Shown: positions 46,446 through 59,156, numbered from the stretch's first letter. The stretch: 64,000 bases of DNA from Thunnus maccoyii (GCF_910596095.1 NC_056540.1:17634501-17698500); one strand, 5' to 3'. Numbers and translations are program-made. Notes: a model not told the origin generated them from the letters alone.

Positions 46446-47394
46446 TTCTGCTTTTTACCATGTTAGCCATGTTAGGAGTGTGTTGGATATCATGATTTAT
46501 CATAAATGATTGTGTTTCAGTACATTTCGTACTGCAGAGTCGCTCCTATCAGTACACCATGATAAGAGTGGGCGACATATAACAACTATCACATCATCAG
46601 TTACTAATAGAGAAAATGAGTGTGTCCTTTATCTATAATCATACCAAGAAACGGCCTTAATGAATAATCATAGAACATCATTATACTGTGAATGTCAAAA
46701 CCTTTACTCACAAACAGTGACGTTGCTGCTGTTGTATCGAATTGTTGCAGAAAAATGCATCAGAGCAAAAACTCTCTCTTAATAATAAAAAGGGAGTCAG
46801 AGGTCCAAACAGCAAAGTGTTCTTTGATTGCCGGCAAGAAAAGGGGAGCGAGTAGCACTTTTTACAAAGAACCAAATCGCTCCAAAGGCTTTTCTTTGGG
46901 GCATCTGTTTTTATGTCCTTGGGTCGGCTTAGGTCACACCTTATCATCCACCCTCCCTAATTTTTGACCAATTATTATGTTACTTTAATCTCGTCACTCG
47001 TTGTTGGTCAAAACTCTTCAGACCATGTTTTGAGCTGTTTGTGGATATGTCCTGGCATACATAATTCTTCCTGATTATATCCAATTTTTATATATAAGTA
47101 TTGGGAATCATTTTACACCATTATTGCCCAGTTGTCTTCTTCTATTCTTAGTCATTTTACACCCTTATTTCTTGATCTCCTCCAGAGGGTATTTTTTTTT
47201 AAAAGGTGAAGACTTTAATGCAGACCCAAGCAAAGTGACATGTAATACAAACACACTCAAATTTCTCCAGTGTATGATTATGATTCTTCTACCGTGCCTC
47301 TATACGTACAGTGTGATTAAATATGGTTCATGAGGTTATAACTACACCAATACAAATTGTATCCCACTAGCCCTTATTGCTTATAAACTTATAA

Positions 47395-47720
47395 AATCAA
47401 TCTGCGTAGCTTAATATTGTCTTTAAGCACACCTATGACATTTAATGAAAATACACCACACTGCCATCTAAGAAAGAGCCACTGCCAAAACATCCCCACC
47501 TCCAGGTCCATTTAGTAGCTGTTCTGGAGCTTTTGACTGGATCACATGGCCCTTACCAGCAGATAGTAGACAGATTGTCGTCCTAAAGCTCCAGAACGGC
47601 TACTAAATGAACTCGGAGGTGAGATTATTCTGACAACTGATTAACTGAAATTGTTTTTCAGTTAATCAAGACTTGTGATCCTGATTACAGAATATCTTGA
47701 ATAACTTTGCGCAGTTTAAG
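47395..47720. repeat. Imperfect hairpin-forming repeat
   Basis: Segments 47497-47533 and 47585-47621 are reverse complements with a few mismatches (core CATTTAGTAGC...TTCTGGAGCTTT), separated by ~50 bases. Flanking sequence (AATCTGCGTAGCTTAATATT; TTTTTCAGTTAATCAAGACT) looks like a short fold-back transposon. No protein is encoded. Confidence 0.6.
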
Positions 47721-47828
47721 GGTTTAACTGATTATTAACTGTGTGTTTATTTTAATTAATGATGTGAATCAAAACTGACATATCACCAAGACGAAAAAAG
47801 ATGGATATCTGCACTCTAAAGACTTGAT

Positions 47829-47850
47829 TTATATATATATATATATATAT
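47829..47850. repeat. (AT)n microsatellite
   Basis: Alternating AT over about 22 bases, flanked by non-repetitive sequence. Confidence 0.9.
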
Positions 47851-48959
47851 ATTTGTTTTTTTAATGACTGTACTGTGAAAGTTTTCACTACTATTTCAGA
47901 TCTGAATGTAAATCCACATTTCTGCTGAATGCCAGTCTCTCGCTGTGTCACTTTGAGCGCTATTAATCCTCTCCACGCTCCCTCCCTCTATACTTTCAGA
48001 GCCAACACACACACAAAAGAAAAGTGTCTTTTGTGTTTAACGACTCAGAAAGTGCGGAACGGGTCCCAGAACTGACCACAGAGTTATAATTTGATTATGT
48101 ATTAATACATAACAGCAAAGCAGCCAGACAGAACAGTCTTTCAAACCAGAACAGACTGTCCATTACAGGCCTGAATATAGAGGCTGCGGCCACATGGATT
48201 GCATTTACATCAACACACACAATAAACACATACATCGCGCACACACACACTCATAGTAGGCATTACTTATGAGACACAAAGCAAGGGAGTCATGGCTACT
48301 CGGTGTCATGAAAACAGTGTGTGTGTGTCTAAAAGAAAGGTATCATTTGATCCTGTGTGTGTGTTTGAGCTCAGGTTATACGAGCACGTGGACTGATGCA
48401 AGACATTCAAGTTTAGGCCCGCTGCCTCCACTTCTGCTTATTGTTCCCACCCTATTTTTTGTGCAACAGCAGTTAATAAGAAACTGTCACCCTGAGGAGC
48501 AGGCAGCCAAAACACAGACCAAAAGGCCTCGGCGATGATAAGGAGCGCCCTGGTGTTGTGACACTGGAAGGTCAACGCCAACAAAGACTTGCAAACAAGT
48601 TAAGACATTAAGAGGCGGGTCTTTTTAAGGTTGGCAGGCAGTTGTAAATGCCTGTTATAACACTGTGAAATGTGTGTGTGTGTGTGTGTGTAGAGGGAGA
48701 GCAGGTGAAGTCTCCATATAAGGAAGCTGCTTCCTGAAATACCTGAGCAGCTGAATGATGCAATGTTGCCATGACCAACTTCACAGGCCATGGAGGGCTC
48801 AGATAGCCTATTTATAGCGTGGGTCAAGTTTGGATTATTGATGCTCAAATAAACTTTTTTTCTGCCTTTTTCCTACAGTTTCTGTGTTAACATTTGAGTT
48901 GATCTTGACATGTTTGATCCATCACGTGATCCTGCTTTCTTTCAAGTCTCTGTGTTGCT

Positions 48960-49285
48960 GCTCCCATCCAGTGCTGCTCTATTTTTTTCCCCGCGGGGTT
49001 GTTTCTGACCTTGACCAGCCGTGTTTATCAACCCTCTGCAGGACATAAAGGGCCGCACGGCAAACTCTTTATCCTCACAAGTTTCCAAGAAAATAAACCG
49101 CTCGCCCCGGGAGCCTCTGTTCCCCCTGAGGAGTCCAAAAAAACGTAACCCCCGAAGCTGCGCCCGGCCGGAGAGCAGCTGTCTCTCCGCGGGCATGACC
49201 TCAGCCTGGGGTCCGGTTACCGACACCGCGGGGCGGCCGCTGAAAAGGACCGTACCGGACCAAGTCTGCTGAGACGGTCACGTGC
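48960..49285 (-). promoter_or_regulatory. CpG-rich segment, candidate slc43a1 promoter
   Basis: This is the only CpG-dense stretch between 43 kb and 62 kb (many CG steps in 49050-49265, including GCGGGGCGGCCGC). On the minus strand a plausible donor CAAG|GTCAGA lies at ~49008/49007, compatible with a non-coding first exon spliced to slc43a1 coding exon 1 at 43284. CACGTG E-boxes flank it at 48923-48928 and 49279-49284. Assignment to slc43a1 is inference; it could belong to an unseen transcript on either strand. Confidence 0.45.
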
Positions 49286-49381
49286 TGTCCGAAATGTGGT
49301 ATTTGTGAGTTAAACACACATAAACGATTAATATAGGACTAATAGATACTCCCCTCATCCTTAAATCCACACGTCTACAGT

Positions 49382-49748
49382 AGAGCTCGAACAATTGGTC
49401 AATTAATCAATTAGTCGAACGACAGAAAATTACTCCTACAACTATTTTGATAATTGATTAATTGCTTTTTTGCTTTTTTTAAGAAAACAGCCAAAATGAT
49501 CTGGTTCCAGCCTCTCAAAGGGATATAATATAATACAAACTCATATTTTCTGGTTTCTTCAGTCTTTATCCATTTAAACATATTATATCTTTGGATTGTT
49601 GACTGTTGGCTGGGATGAAACAAGACATTTGAGGATGTTGGTGATTGACATTTATCACCATTTTTGATCATTTTATAGATCAATCAATCAATCTAGAAAA
49701 TAATCAACAGATTAATCGATAATGACAATAATCGTTAGTAGCAGCCCT
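49382..49748 (-). repeat. 'GGGCTGCAACTAACGATTA' element, inverse orientation
   Basis: Reads from AGAGCTCGAACAATTGGTCA to the end TAATCGTTAGTAGCAGCCCT. This is a full-length copy in reverse, with the internal block 'ATGATCTGGTTCCAGCCTCT'. Terminal sequences are intact. Confidence 0.8.
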
Positions 49749-49749
49749 A

Positions 49750-52700
49750 TACTACAGGTGAGTGTAAATTAGACAATAAGAGCCTGAAATAACCGTCAGA
49801 CTTACAAAAGGAATTTATATCATTGCAGAGTCGATTAGTCTCTGGGTTAGTCTGAAATTAGTCATCAAGAGTGTTGTTAACTGATCTATGGATCACTGAT
49901 GAATCATTCATGTAACATTTTCCAATCCCACCTTCTCAAATGTCAACAGTTGCTGCTGTTCTCTGTTTTCCATAAAGCTAAATTAAATACTGTGTGATTT
50001 TGGACTCTTAGTCAGACAAAATAAGCAATTTGAGACCAATAAGCTTTGGGAAATTTTGATGCTTGGCAATTTTCACTATGTTCTAGTATTTTTTTTTATT
50101 TTTTAGGATGAACTACAAAAAACAGTCTTATTTACAGATATGGTATGAGTGTTGTACAATATTTAAGAATGAAACATGCTTTGACTTGATGAAACAAAAT
50201 CCTACAGAACTCATAGTTTGGTTTGTTACTGACTTCTTTACTTCAAGTTTAAATTACGAGGAGCCGTGAAGGCATCACGTCTTCATCTTTGTTGATTCAA
50301 ACGTGTCTGCGACTGCTGCTACTCTGTAACAGTGGTAAAACTTTAGTTTCATTTTAGATGAATACACGTTAGTTTGGGTGTAACTTTATGTATATTTTAT
50401 AGAAAGTGAGCAGCGGCACATAATCAACTACAGCAGTAGTTACTTCTCAATGAAAGGGAGGAGTAGTTACAGAGACAAGTCACTTCCGAAACAAGTTTAA
50501 TACCCCGATCCTTTCAGCTGCATTACTCAGCCTCGTTTTTCTGGTTTCTACAGACCCTCTTCCCATCTTTACACCCAGAATTTTAAACATTTCTCATTGT
50601 ACATATTCCCACATATTCTTAAAGCAGCATCTCTTCTTTGGCATCTACCGTCAAAGATGTCTCTTCCTCAGTCTCATGCCACGTGTGAGAAGCCGGTTCG
50701 TCCTGATGCCGCCACTTTATTACAGTTAATACTATACTTATTAACACACAGTAGAAACATCGTCATCTTTACGGGAAAACAAACTCATGTACTTACTTCA
50801 GTTGGATGTCTTCTCACTGAGTAAAACGCTTGTGATGCTTCTTTTAAAGGCTCACTAAATGAAAAACTGAAGATTACAACTCTACTCTCACAGCTGGCTG
50901 CTGTTTTCCTTGATTAGTATGCAGGGGGAGCCTGAAACGTATTTAAAAATTAACCTTTTCCTTTCTCTGATTCCTTCTTTTCTTTCCTTCCTTCTTTCTT
51001 TCTTTCTTTCGTGTTAGTTCCTGAGAGACTCCACACTTCTTTTCTCTCTCTGGTTTCATTACAGACACCCCCTCTCCTAATTTGACTTCTAATTCCCTCC
51101 CTCTTTCACAGCCGGGGGGTGGAGAGAAGTCACCAGGCTGCTGCCTCAACTCACCACACCACAGGAAAAATGTACTCAGCTCAATTCAAATGTCCTCAAT
51201 GCAGCCCACTGCAGCTCACAAGTCTTAAAAAAGCTCTTTACACAGAAATGAATGACATAAAATGAGCTATTCATCAACATGAAGTCACATCATTATCAAA
51301 CAAATGGGCCTTTATAACTAGTTTTGGGTCATATCTATTATTTGCAGATAGGTGAACATTTGTTTATACGTCTGTGGCAGGCTACTGAAGCAAAGACGTC
51401 ATTTGTTTGGGTAAATAATGTTCAGAGCTACTGAGGGGAAAACACGTGACATTACAGTCTGTCCAGTAAAGTAGAAAACTTTAGTGATGCATTCTGCAGA
51501 AATCCCCTACAAGAGTTTGTGTTGTCTTGCAAACAGTCACTTTTGCTTTGCATTGACCCAGTTTCTTTGCCATTACTTCAGTGTTTTTTGTTGTATTACT
51601 AATAGAGGATAAACACCCTTCTAGTACTGCTCACATAGATGGTTTTAATTGGACATTTTCAGGGCAGTCTGTCATTTTATGCAGCACACAACAGACACAA
51701 GTTAATACAACAGTGCGGTGCTGAAATCAAAAAAATCTGCATTTGTGCCACAGTCATAAAACATTAATGAATCTCTAGTATCACTGACATGTGAAACCAT
51801 CCGAGTCAAGTGACAATAGTAACTCAAATCAAAGAGCAGGCATGGCAACAATGATTTGTTCTTCTTGTGTTATCTTATATATTTGCCCAAATCAAAATTA
51901 CAAAGCAAATAAACTCATCCTAATGTTTTTGTGTGATATTTATTTCATTATGACCTCCAGCAGACTGTTTCAAGGATAAATAATCGACACAAAACTCAAA
52001 TAAAAACTACATCAAGATGCTCAAAAGCCTAGAAATTCATGTTTAAATGTGGGAGGCCAAACTATAAATAAGAAGATTTGACTGATGATCATCTATTGTC
52101 ATGTTGAGCCACCTGTCGCTGCGTTACATGTAGACCCTCAGACATTAAAGCAGGTCTCCGGCCTCCGGGAGGCAAAGGTCGAGACCTTTTGGCACTCGTT
52201 TTCCATTTCAAACACTCTGGTCCAGCTAATTAAAGACACAGCAATTGGTATTAAATCACACAATATATTAGACTGGAAATAATATTCTTCAAAGAGGAGC
52301 TACTGGTGGAGAAGGCAGCCGTTTTGAAGTGTCGATCATCAGCTTATATCAGCTTAACTTTCCTGTATGCACAGAAACATTCAACTTCCATCTTTATTGC
52401 TTTATTGGTTTGACAGCTGAGCTTGAGTAATTCTCCAGTAATTCTGCTTTCCGTGCAAAAGTATTAGTCCTGCTTATTGCTCCAACAGGGTTAGCGGCAT
52501 AAAAGAAAATCTGCACCCTGCTGGGCCCTACAGGGAAGTGTACAGTTTTCCATTTCCAACCTATAGCGATTTTCCATAGTCGGCTCCTGACGGTCACGGC
52601 ATTATAGCTGTACATGAAACGTTTGTTCCACTTCCAGGGGCAAAGTTAGGAACTCTGGGCCCCAATTTCTTAATAAATTAATCCATGTTGGAATTCGTAT

Positions 52701-55700
52701 GAGCCCTCTCCAGCTGTGGACACCTGGTAATGTCACCTTTAACCCCACCTGCAAACCAATTTATACTCAGGCAGACAGACAATGGCATAATGTACTTTCC
52801 TCACAGTGGGAAAAGCCTGATGAAAATATGTTGAGCAATTATACTGAAGGTGAGCACAGAGAAGTGCAGAGACACCTGCGGAGTGTTTCAGTACAACAGA
52901 CCTGCAATAAACGCTGTCTTTATGAAACTCATAATATACATTTCTTTGTTTGGACTGCAAGCAGCCAAAAGTTATAAGATTATTAACAATAAACTATTGA
53001 TATATGAATTAGGAGGAGGAGGAGTTGACGAGCTGTGAAGATTTCTAACCTCAATTTTTTTTTTTCAATTTTGGAATATTTAACTTGCAAATCACTAGAT
53101 TCTTGAGTCGATGCAGAAGTGCCTTTAAAAAAATGACCACTTAATGCCTTCTACATGATGGTTTCAGAATATCTTTGGTTCCACAATTCCCCCTTGAAAT
53201 CGAAGCTCCATACTTTTTTAATAAAAGATATTGTTTCAGAAGCATATTGTACTTCTTCTAATGTGTGTCTTTAGTTTCTGGCTTATAAAGAGGCAGCCAG
53301 TGTGGTTTATTGACAGCCGTGTCAGCTTGTCATACTCAGCAGTGACATTTTCTTGTGTGTCCCCCCCCCCCCCCCCCCCCCTCCCTCAGCTGCGCAGAGG
53401 CTCCTCAGCTTTTACCCAAATTTGGATTGTCTGACTCCACCAGCTACGCAGAAGGCGAGTGAGCAGTTAACCCAAATCCAGGCTTCAAAATACCATCTCA
53501 AATTTACATGGATGATGTCACAGGTGTTATATTAATGTTATTTCAGCAGTCTGGCTTTGATTGAACTCATTTTGAGGCCTTAGACTGCTGTCATTCTGGA
53601 TTACATGATAAGTGCCGATGTAGAGGTAGAGATGAGACATTTTGCATGCTATTATATTACAGATATTAATATCTTGTTTTCTTTACATTTTAAGATTTAT
53701 TTGTCTACCTGTTGCATTTTGATTTCCTAATGTTGAGGATAGTTTGAGTGCAGCCTGAGCTCCTGATAGAGGGCTCCACCTGCTGGACAAGCAGCAGTAG
53801 TAGTATAAGGGGATCCAAGAGTGATTACATGCCTCACATCAGACGACTGTGCTGCACGTTAAACTAAACACACACTCTTCCAGATTCATGCATGTATTCT
53901 CTCTATAAGCAATGCAAAAGCCCAAGAACTACATTATTCCTCACATGTTTTTTAGAAAATATAATAAACATCATAAAAAGGCGGGAATCCATTGTTTTAT
54001 TTCTTTTCTTTTATGAAAATGAAGTAAAACTGCTGTCAATCATTTTGATAGTATTATTTCTTTAGCTGAAAGCAGTTATAATGAAAACAGTCCAGTGCTT
54101 TTCATTGCTGTGAATACCACAAACTGAGTTACATTCACATCAGAAGACTCGGAGACAGATATCTCTAAACCTGAGAAATGAAACCAACATTTTTGACATG
54201 GCTACATACAACTAGAGGTGAGGTTTTATGTTTATTTTTTGTGAACTAACCCTTTAATATGACAGTTTTACATGTGATATGAGTCTTATGCACTCTACTG
54301 TTCACTGTGGGAGTTGCTCTGAGGAAATATGGGCATGTTTTCATGATCATGTTGGGGATTTCTTTTGTTTTTCTGCATCACAGGGAGGTCAAAACTGCAT
54401 TTTGAATGATGTATGTAGTGGATTAATTAATGGGTTACACGTTAAGAATAAACATCAGGATCAATCCTCAGAATATCCAGCTACATATTAAGACAACTTC
54501 TCTGAGCATCCATTAGTCTTTGAGAATGTTCAACCAGATTCTGTATGTTGTTGCATCCATCGCAAGCTCTCTGTACAGCCTATGACACTGAGAGTTCACA
54601 CCTATAATAACATATTAAAGTGGGGTATCCAAGTTAGTAATTTACCATCAGTGACAGGTGGTGTGTGTGCACAGACAGAAAACATCCTTTGATTCTTCTC
54701 CACAGATGTTTGGATGAGTGAGTTTGATTAAATTGTTTTATCACCACGAGCAACGGGAAAACTTTGGAAAAACAGCACAGAGTCCGACGAGTTAAATGAG
54801 GACATCTGACTTCCATAAATGATTCTGAATAGAGTGAAACACACTATTCACGGGGTTTGTTTTTAATGATTTATAAGTGAGTTTGCATGTTAGCTGGATC
54901 GTGATGGGAGTCAGATTCAGTGTTTGTCACAGTTCTGCAGGGAAAATTCAGAGTTTAGTGCCTCTTCTACGGAGGACACAGAGAGCCCCACAAAAGGTGA
55001 TAAAATATTTCATTAATTGACATTTATATGGCCAGTCAAAAAGATTAATGTTAAAATACTTTAACTAAAATACACAAATAGTTACATACAGATTAAACAA
55101 CTGAAAAAACAGAGAGCAGTTCATGACTTTGTTGATTGAACGATATAAAGGGGGATGAATAAAAGATTTTAGAACTGAAAAATATCAACACAAAAACATA
55201 AACATCAAAATAAAAAGTAGTATGTATGTAACTCAAGAAAATTATTAAAGATAGATGAATTAAAAATAATAAAAGAATACCAAAATAATGGAGGAATTTG
55301 CAATTTTTTTGCTGAATACATTTCTTAAAAGAGACAAAAAACAAACAAAGCAGAACCCACAAACTGATTACAGTTTAAAACAGGAACTGAAATGTTTCTG
55401 CTCAGGGTTGCAGAACATAAACTGATAAATGGCCACTCTGTGTAGCCGAGCATGAAATTCAATCTATAAAACAAAATAGTGAAAACCCCAGATACCGCAC
55501 TACTGAAATCATGATAAACAATTTAGACAACTGGCTCCTTTACCTCAACCAGGAATTCTTGTGTTTGTTAAACTGTCGGTAAGCTGATGATCTATTTCTT
55601 GTACAAACCATAAAATTGTGAGAAAATAAGCGTTGATTTGCATACGGTGACTTATGGTTGAATCATGAAGGGACAGAGGAGAGTTTTAATCACATGAGTG

Positions 55701-56100
55701 TAACCAAGACGTTTCTATTTCATGGCGCAGCACAGAAAAATGCAAAACTGAAACCCAAACAGCTGTGAAAAGATAAAATAAAGAACGGAACTTCAATGTT
55801 AAAACAATCAGTTTTGCAGTTTTGACCTTCCCACCTGAGTGTCCTCTCCGCTGCACACTTGTGGGTTGCATATTTGGTTTGTTTGTGTGTTTTTAAACTG
55901 TCGCCGAGAGCCTCGGGGACGGCTGTATGGAGAAACCTGTGCCTGATAAAATATGATAAAGGAAATGGCTCCAAACCTTTGCTTGTAGAAAAATGCAGCT
56001 TAATACTGAAGTAAATAAATGAGCTAATCTCTCCTTCAGTTTACAGGCTTTTATGTTCCTCTGCAACTCTGAATTCAAAATGTGTTTTTTTCTGTTGGAA
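49750..56100. other. Gene-free interval
   Basis: No exon chain, conserved protein or RNA gene is recognised in ~6.3 kb. Minor features are a (CTTT)n tract near 50985-51010 and a poly-C run. Several CACA/AT-rich stretches produce short chance reading frames only. Confidence 0.55.
53361..53381. repeat. C21 homopolymer
   Basis: Twenty-one consecutive C residues. The frame through it (PPPPPP) is not evidence of coding. Confidence 0.9.
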
Positions 56101-56155
56101 GTCAATTTTTTATCGACAGACCGCCAAAAAACAAATATTTTGGGAATTGTAATGT

Positions 56156-56190
56156 ATCTGTGTAATGTTCATTGAGAACATTACACAGAT
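56156..56190. repeat. Perfect 15-bp hairpin with 5-base loop
   Basis: ATCTGTGTAATGTTC (56156-56170), loop ATTGA, then its exact reverse complement (56176-56190). No T-run follows that would suggest a Pol III terminator, and the stem does not extend beyond 15 bp, so a microRNA precursor is unlikely. Confidence 0.85.
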
Positions 56191-56569
56191 TGTCTCAGTA
56201 CTGTGCTATTTTTCTACATACACACATCTATATACACACATCCATTTGCATTTCCAGGAGTAGGTTTGTCCCAGTTTAAATTACTACCATGAAAAACTTC
56301 ACTTCTAATAATCTATTCAGCTGCACAGATCCATTCCAAAACTATTTGCCTTGATTGTTGATTTGCAGAACATCTGATGACTTTATGGAGCTTAATCAAA
56401 GCCTGATGCACCCAGATTCACTGTCAATACAACAACAACAATGCTATATTTGATTATTAATATACTTATCAATATGAATGCACCACTTGTGTTTCTGTCA
56501 CACACAGCAGGGCTTTTGTTACACAGCCTACTGTATATGTGTTTGCCAAAGGATTTCACTGTTACTCAC

Positions 56570-56945
56570 CACCTAGGTGCTTTTTGGCAACCTTCTCAAG
56601 CATTAATTTTCCCCCTTAGCGAGATGTGGTTTCTGTCTTGATATTTTGCCATGAATCTCATTTTTCTTAAGCTTGTTTTTGATGCTGGACTCATGAACAC
56701 TGACTGAAGCCAAAGACAAAGAAGCCTGCAGACCCCTGGATGTTTCTTTTTTTGAGTTCCTGCATGATTTTGGCAGGACGACCACTTCTTGGAAGATTCA
56801 CTACTGTCCCAGAGTTTCTCCCCCCGTAGAACGCAGAGCTGGCCGGGGTTCAGTGGAGCCCCGGAGCTTTTGGAATGACTTTGGAAGGATTTCCAGACTG
56901 ACAGGCGTCAACGTCGTCCCTCTGGAGATGTTAAGGGATTACGTT
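56570..56945 (-). pseudogene. Decayed Tc1/mariner-type transposase fragment
   Basis: On the minus strand one frame reads GTVVNLPRSGRPAKIM, the hallmark join after the paired-type DNA-binding domain of Tc1-like transposases. Upstream, the same frame shows CQSGNPSKVIPKAPGL with an in-frame stop. Another frame continues with VSVHESSIKNKLKKNEIHGK and then KPHLAK, which fits the next part of the domain. At least one frameshift and one stop are present. No catalytic DDE region or terminal inverted repeats are visible, so it is a dead remnant. Confidence 0.8.
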
Positions 56946-57167
56946 TGATTGTGACGTGACATGGCTCTCAAACCTGTGTGCCAAGGGCTTCACTCTCACA
57001 GCAAAAGCCAAAGTTTCTGATCCAAATATGACAGGATGGCTGCCATTTGTGTGAGGGAGTTGAGCCGAGGAATAAGCCTGTGCTTTAGTAAAATAAATAG
57101 GGTGCCAGCTGATCAGTGTCAATGTCAATGTGAGAAAAATGGGGTAAATTTGACATCTGAAAGAAGA

Positions 57168-58441
57168 GTTTGACATTTTGGAAGATAAGTGTATTCTCTT
57201 TCTTGCCAAGAGTTGGATGAAAAGATTGTTATACTGAATGTGTCCTTTACATGTGATAAATCAATTGTTTCATCCATTCAAATAACAAAGAATAAACACA
57301 AAAAGTCATGGTTTTACAAGGGCTTATGTGCCGGACTATTTCTTGGCCAGGAGCAGCGACTTCTTGAGGTACTCGTAGGCGAATTTTGTTGCCTTTGAAC
57401 AGAACCAGGCCAGCTGTTTCCAGTCTTTATGCTAAGCTAAGTTAAGCTAACCTTCTCTTGGTTGTAGCCTCACATTCGACCTCTTAAATTCTGGATCGTC
57501 ACAGTAATTTGTCAGATTTATTCACCATTCACCAACATTTTGATGGAAATTGACCTATTAGTACCAATTTTCCAGTTCCCTAAAAGTATCTTTGGATAGT
57601 TTGTATTCTAGACTAGAATTTAAAGACCCCTCCAGACATGTTTTCAGATGTATATAAAATACTCTACTTTGAATAATAATTTGTGTCTGATATGGGTTTC
57701 CCACAAAAAATTTAAATTATCTTGTTAAAATCCTTAAAATGGCATCAATGAATATTCAAATATATTTAATTTCATTTAACTGCACAAAAGATGTCTCCTG
57801 TGCACTGGAGGCTTCAAATTTCAAGATCACATTTGTGTAAATTGAATATTGGACCAGGATTGGCTTCCAAATTATTTGTGATGTCACAAATCATGCTCGT
57901 AGGTCTGCCCCTTAAAATTGGATTTTCAATAAGCTCAGAGAAACTTTCCACTTTCAGCAGATGAAGGTGAAAACAAACTCTGCACATACATCATTCTGCA
58001 CAGTGAAGCTCAAACATCCAACTGCAGAAATGAGAAGAAAAACTACTTTTTGAGTGGAGGGGGACTTTAAAATTAAGTTCAATGGGTTTTAGCAGAGAAC
58101 ATGAAGCAGTGATTGGTCCAGCAGAGTTTAAGAGGTTAATAGATTAAATGTGAACCTACAATCAAGAGACATTTAGCTTAGTTTAGCGTAAAGACTGAAA
58201 ACAAGAGCAAACAGCTGACCCGGCTCCTTCCAAAGGCAACAAGAAATTTCCTGGCCAAGAAATAGTCCGGCACATAACCTCCTGTAAAATCACAACTTTT
58301 GTTTTTATTCTTTGTTTTTTGGGCAGATTAAACAATTGATTTACCACATGAAAGGGAAACATATAACAGTGGTATTAATCTTTTCATCTAACTCTCAGCA
58401 AGAAAGAGAATAAGCTTAGGCTATCTTCCAAAATGTCAAAC
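57168..58441. repeat. Long fold-back: ~310 bp inverted arms around a nested element
   Basis: Arm 57168-57485 and arm ~58130-58441 are reverse complements. Both start from TTTGACATTTTGGAAGAT and share the stretch around 'GTGCCGGACTATTTCTTGGC' and 'AGTCTTTATGCTAAGCTAAG'. This sequence is a very common percomorph repeat, here as two head-to-head copies. The space between is largely occupied by another element. Confidence 0.8.
57617..58073. mobile_element. Nested non-autonomous element with short inverted ends
   Basis: Left end TTTAAAGACCCCTCCA and right end ...GTGGAGGGGGACTTTAAA are near-inverse, about 17 bp. The internal sequence (for example 'GATGTCACAAATCATGCTCG' and 'CATCCAACTGCAGAAATGAG') resembles a recurrent fish repeat. 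There is no reading frame. It sits between the two arms of the fold-back. Confidence 0.7.
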
Positions 58442-58454
58442 TACATGTATTCTT

Positions 58455-58523
58455 GTGGTATCGATATTCTCATCTAAGTCTTGACAAGAAAGCTTATAAA
58501 AATATTTTCCCAAAATGTCAAAC
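58455..58523. repeat. Direct duplication of the fold-back's terminal ~70 bp
   Basis: The right end of the fold-back is followed by a second, diverged copy of the same ending. It has TTCTCATCTAAGTCTTGACA and finishes CCCAAAATGTCAAAC, parallel to the arm's ATCTAACTCTCAGCAAGAAA...CCAAAATGTCAAAC. Confidence 0.7.
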
Positions 58524-58654
58524 AGTTGCTTTAAGTAACATTAAACATGCATGAAATTTGCTGCCAAACCCACATTATTTGTAAATTCAAAAATAGTTTT
58601 ATCATGTAGATTATAATAAAAACAAGTCATCATAGACCTCATACTCCTTTATGT

Positions 58655-58671
58655 GTGTGTGCATGTGTGTG

Positions 58672-58746
<75 letters not shown>

Positions 58747-58777
58747 GTGTGTGTGTGTGCGTGTGTGTGTGTGTATG
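58655..58777 (+). repeat. Long (GT)n array
   Basis: About 120 bp of GT dinucleotides with a few GC/AT interruptions. An inverse (CA)n array of ~80 bp lies 380 bp downstream. Confidence 0.95.
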
Positions 58778-58929
58778 TGTGTGCTTCCAACTGACCTGAA
58801 GCCCGTTTTAAAAGCAGCCCTGTGATGCGGCTGCTGTTTGACATAGTTAGAGAAATTCCATCCTATTAGACCTAATTATCATTCTTCAATCTGTTTCTAC
58901 TTAAATAAGGTCCAGACAGCAATCAGTGA

Positions 58930-58964
<35 letters not shown>

Positions 58965-59152
58965 CTCTCTCTCACACACACTAACGCAATATGGTCTTAA
59001 TTTTCATTAATGTGAGGACGGTTGGTGAGTTGGCAGGGGAGCGGCCGAGTCTCACGGTACCTGAAACATAAAACATATCTAATCCTGTGATTCCATTAGC
59101 AGACGACCATAACACCTCGTTCTTTCTCAGCTCAAAACTACACACAGGTGGT

Positions 59153-59156
<4 letters not shown>

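Larger units (their letters stand above)
43285..48959. other. slc43a1 upstream region or first intron
   Basis: No coding exon is seen. On the minus strand an acceptor-like CTGTCGTAG sits a few bases before the slc43a1 ATG. Exon 1 coding could therefore be preceded by an intron running to the CpG-rich segment at ~49 kb. The content otherwise is repeats and CA microsatellites, including (AC)n at ~44896-44931 and ~45330-45380. Confidence 0.5.

Noticed and set aside
53231-53535. Proline-run frames around 53.36 kb
   Set aside because: Produced by a 21-base C homopolymer; no splice context or conserved residues.
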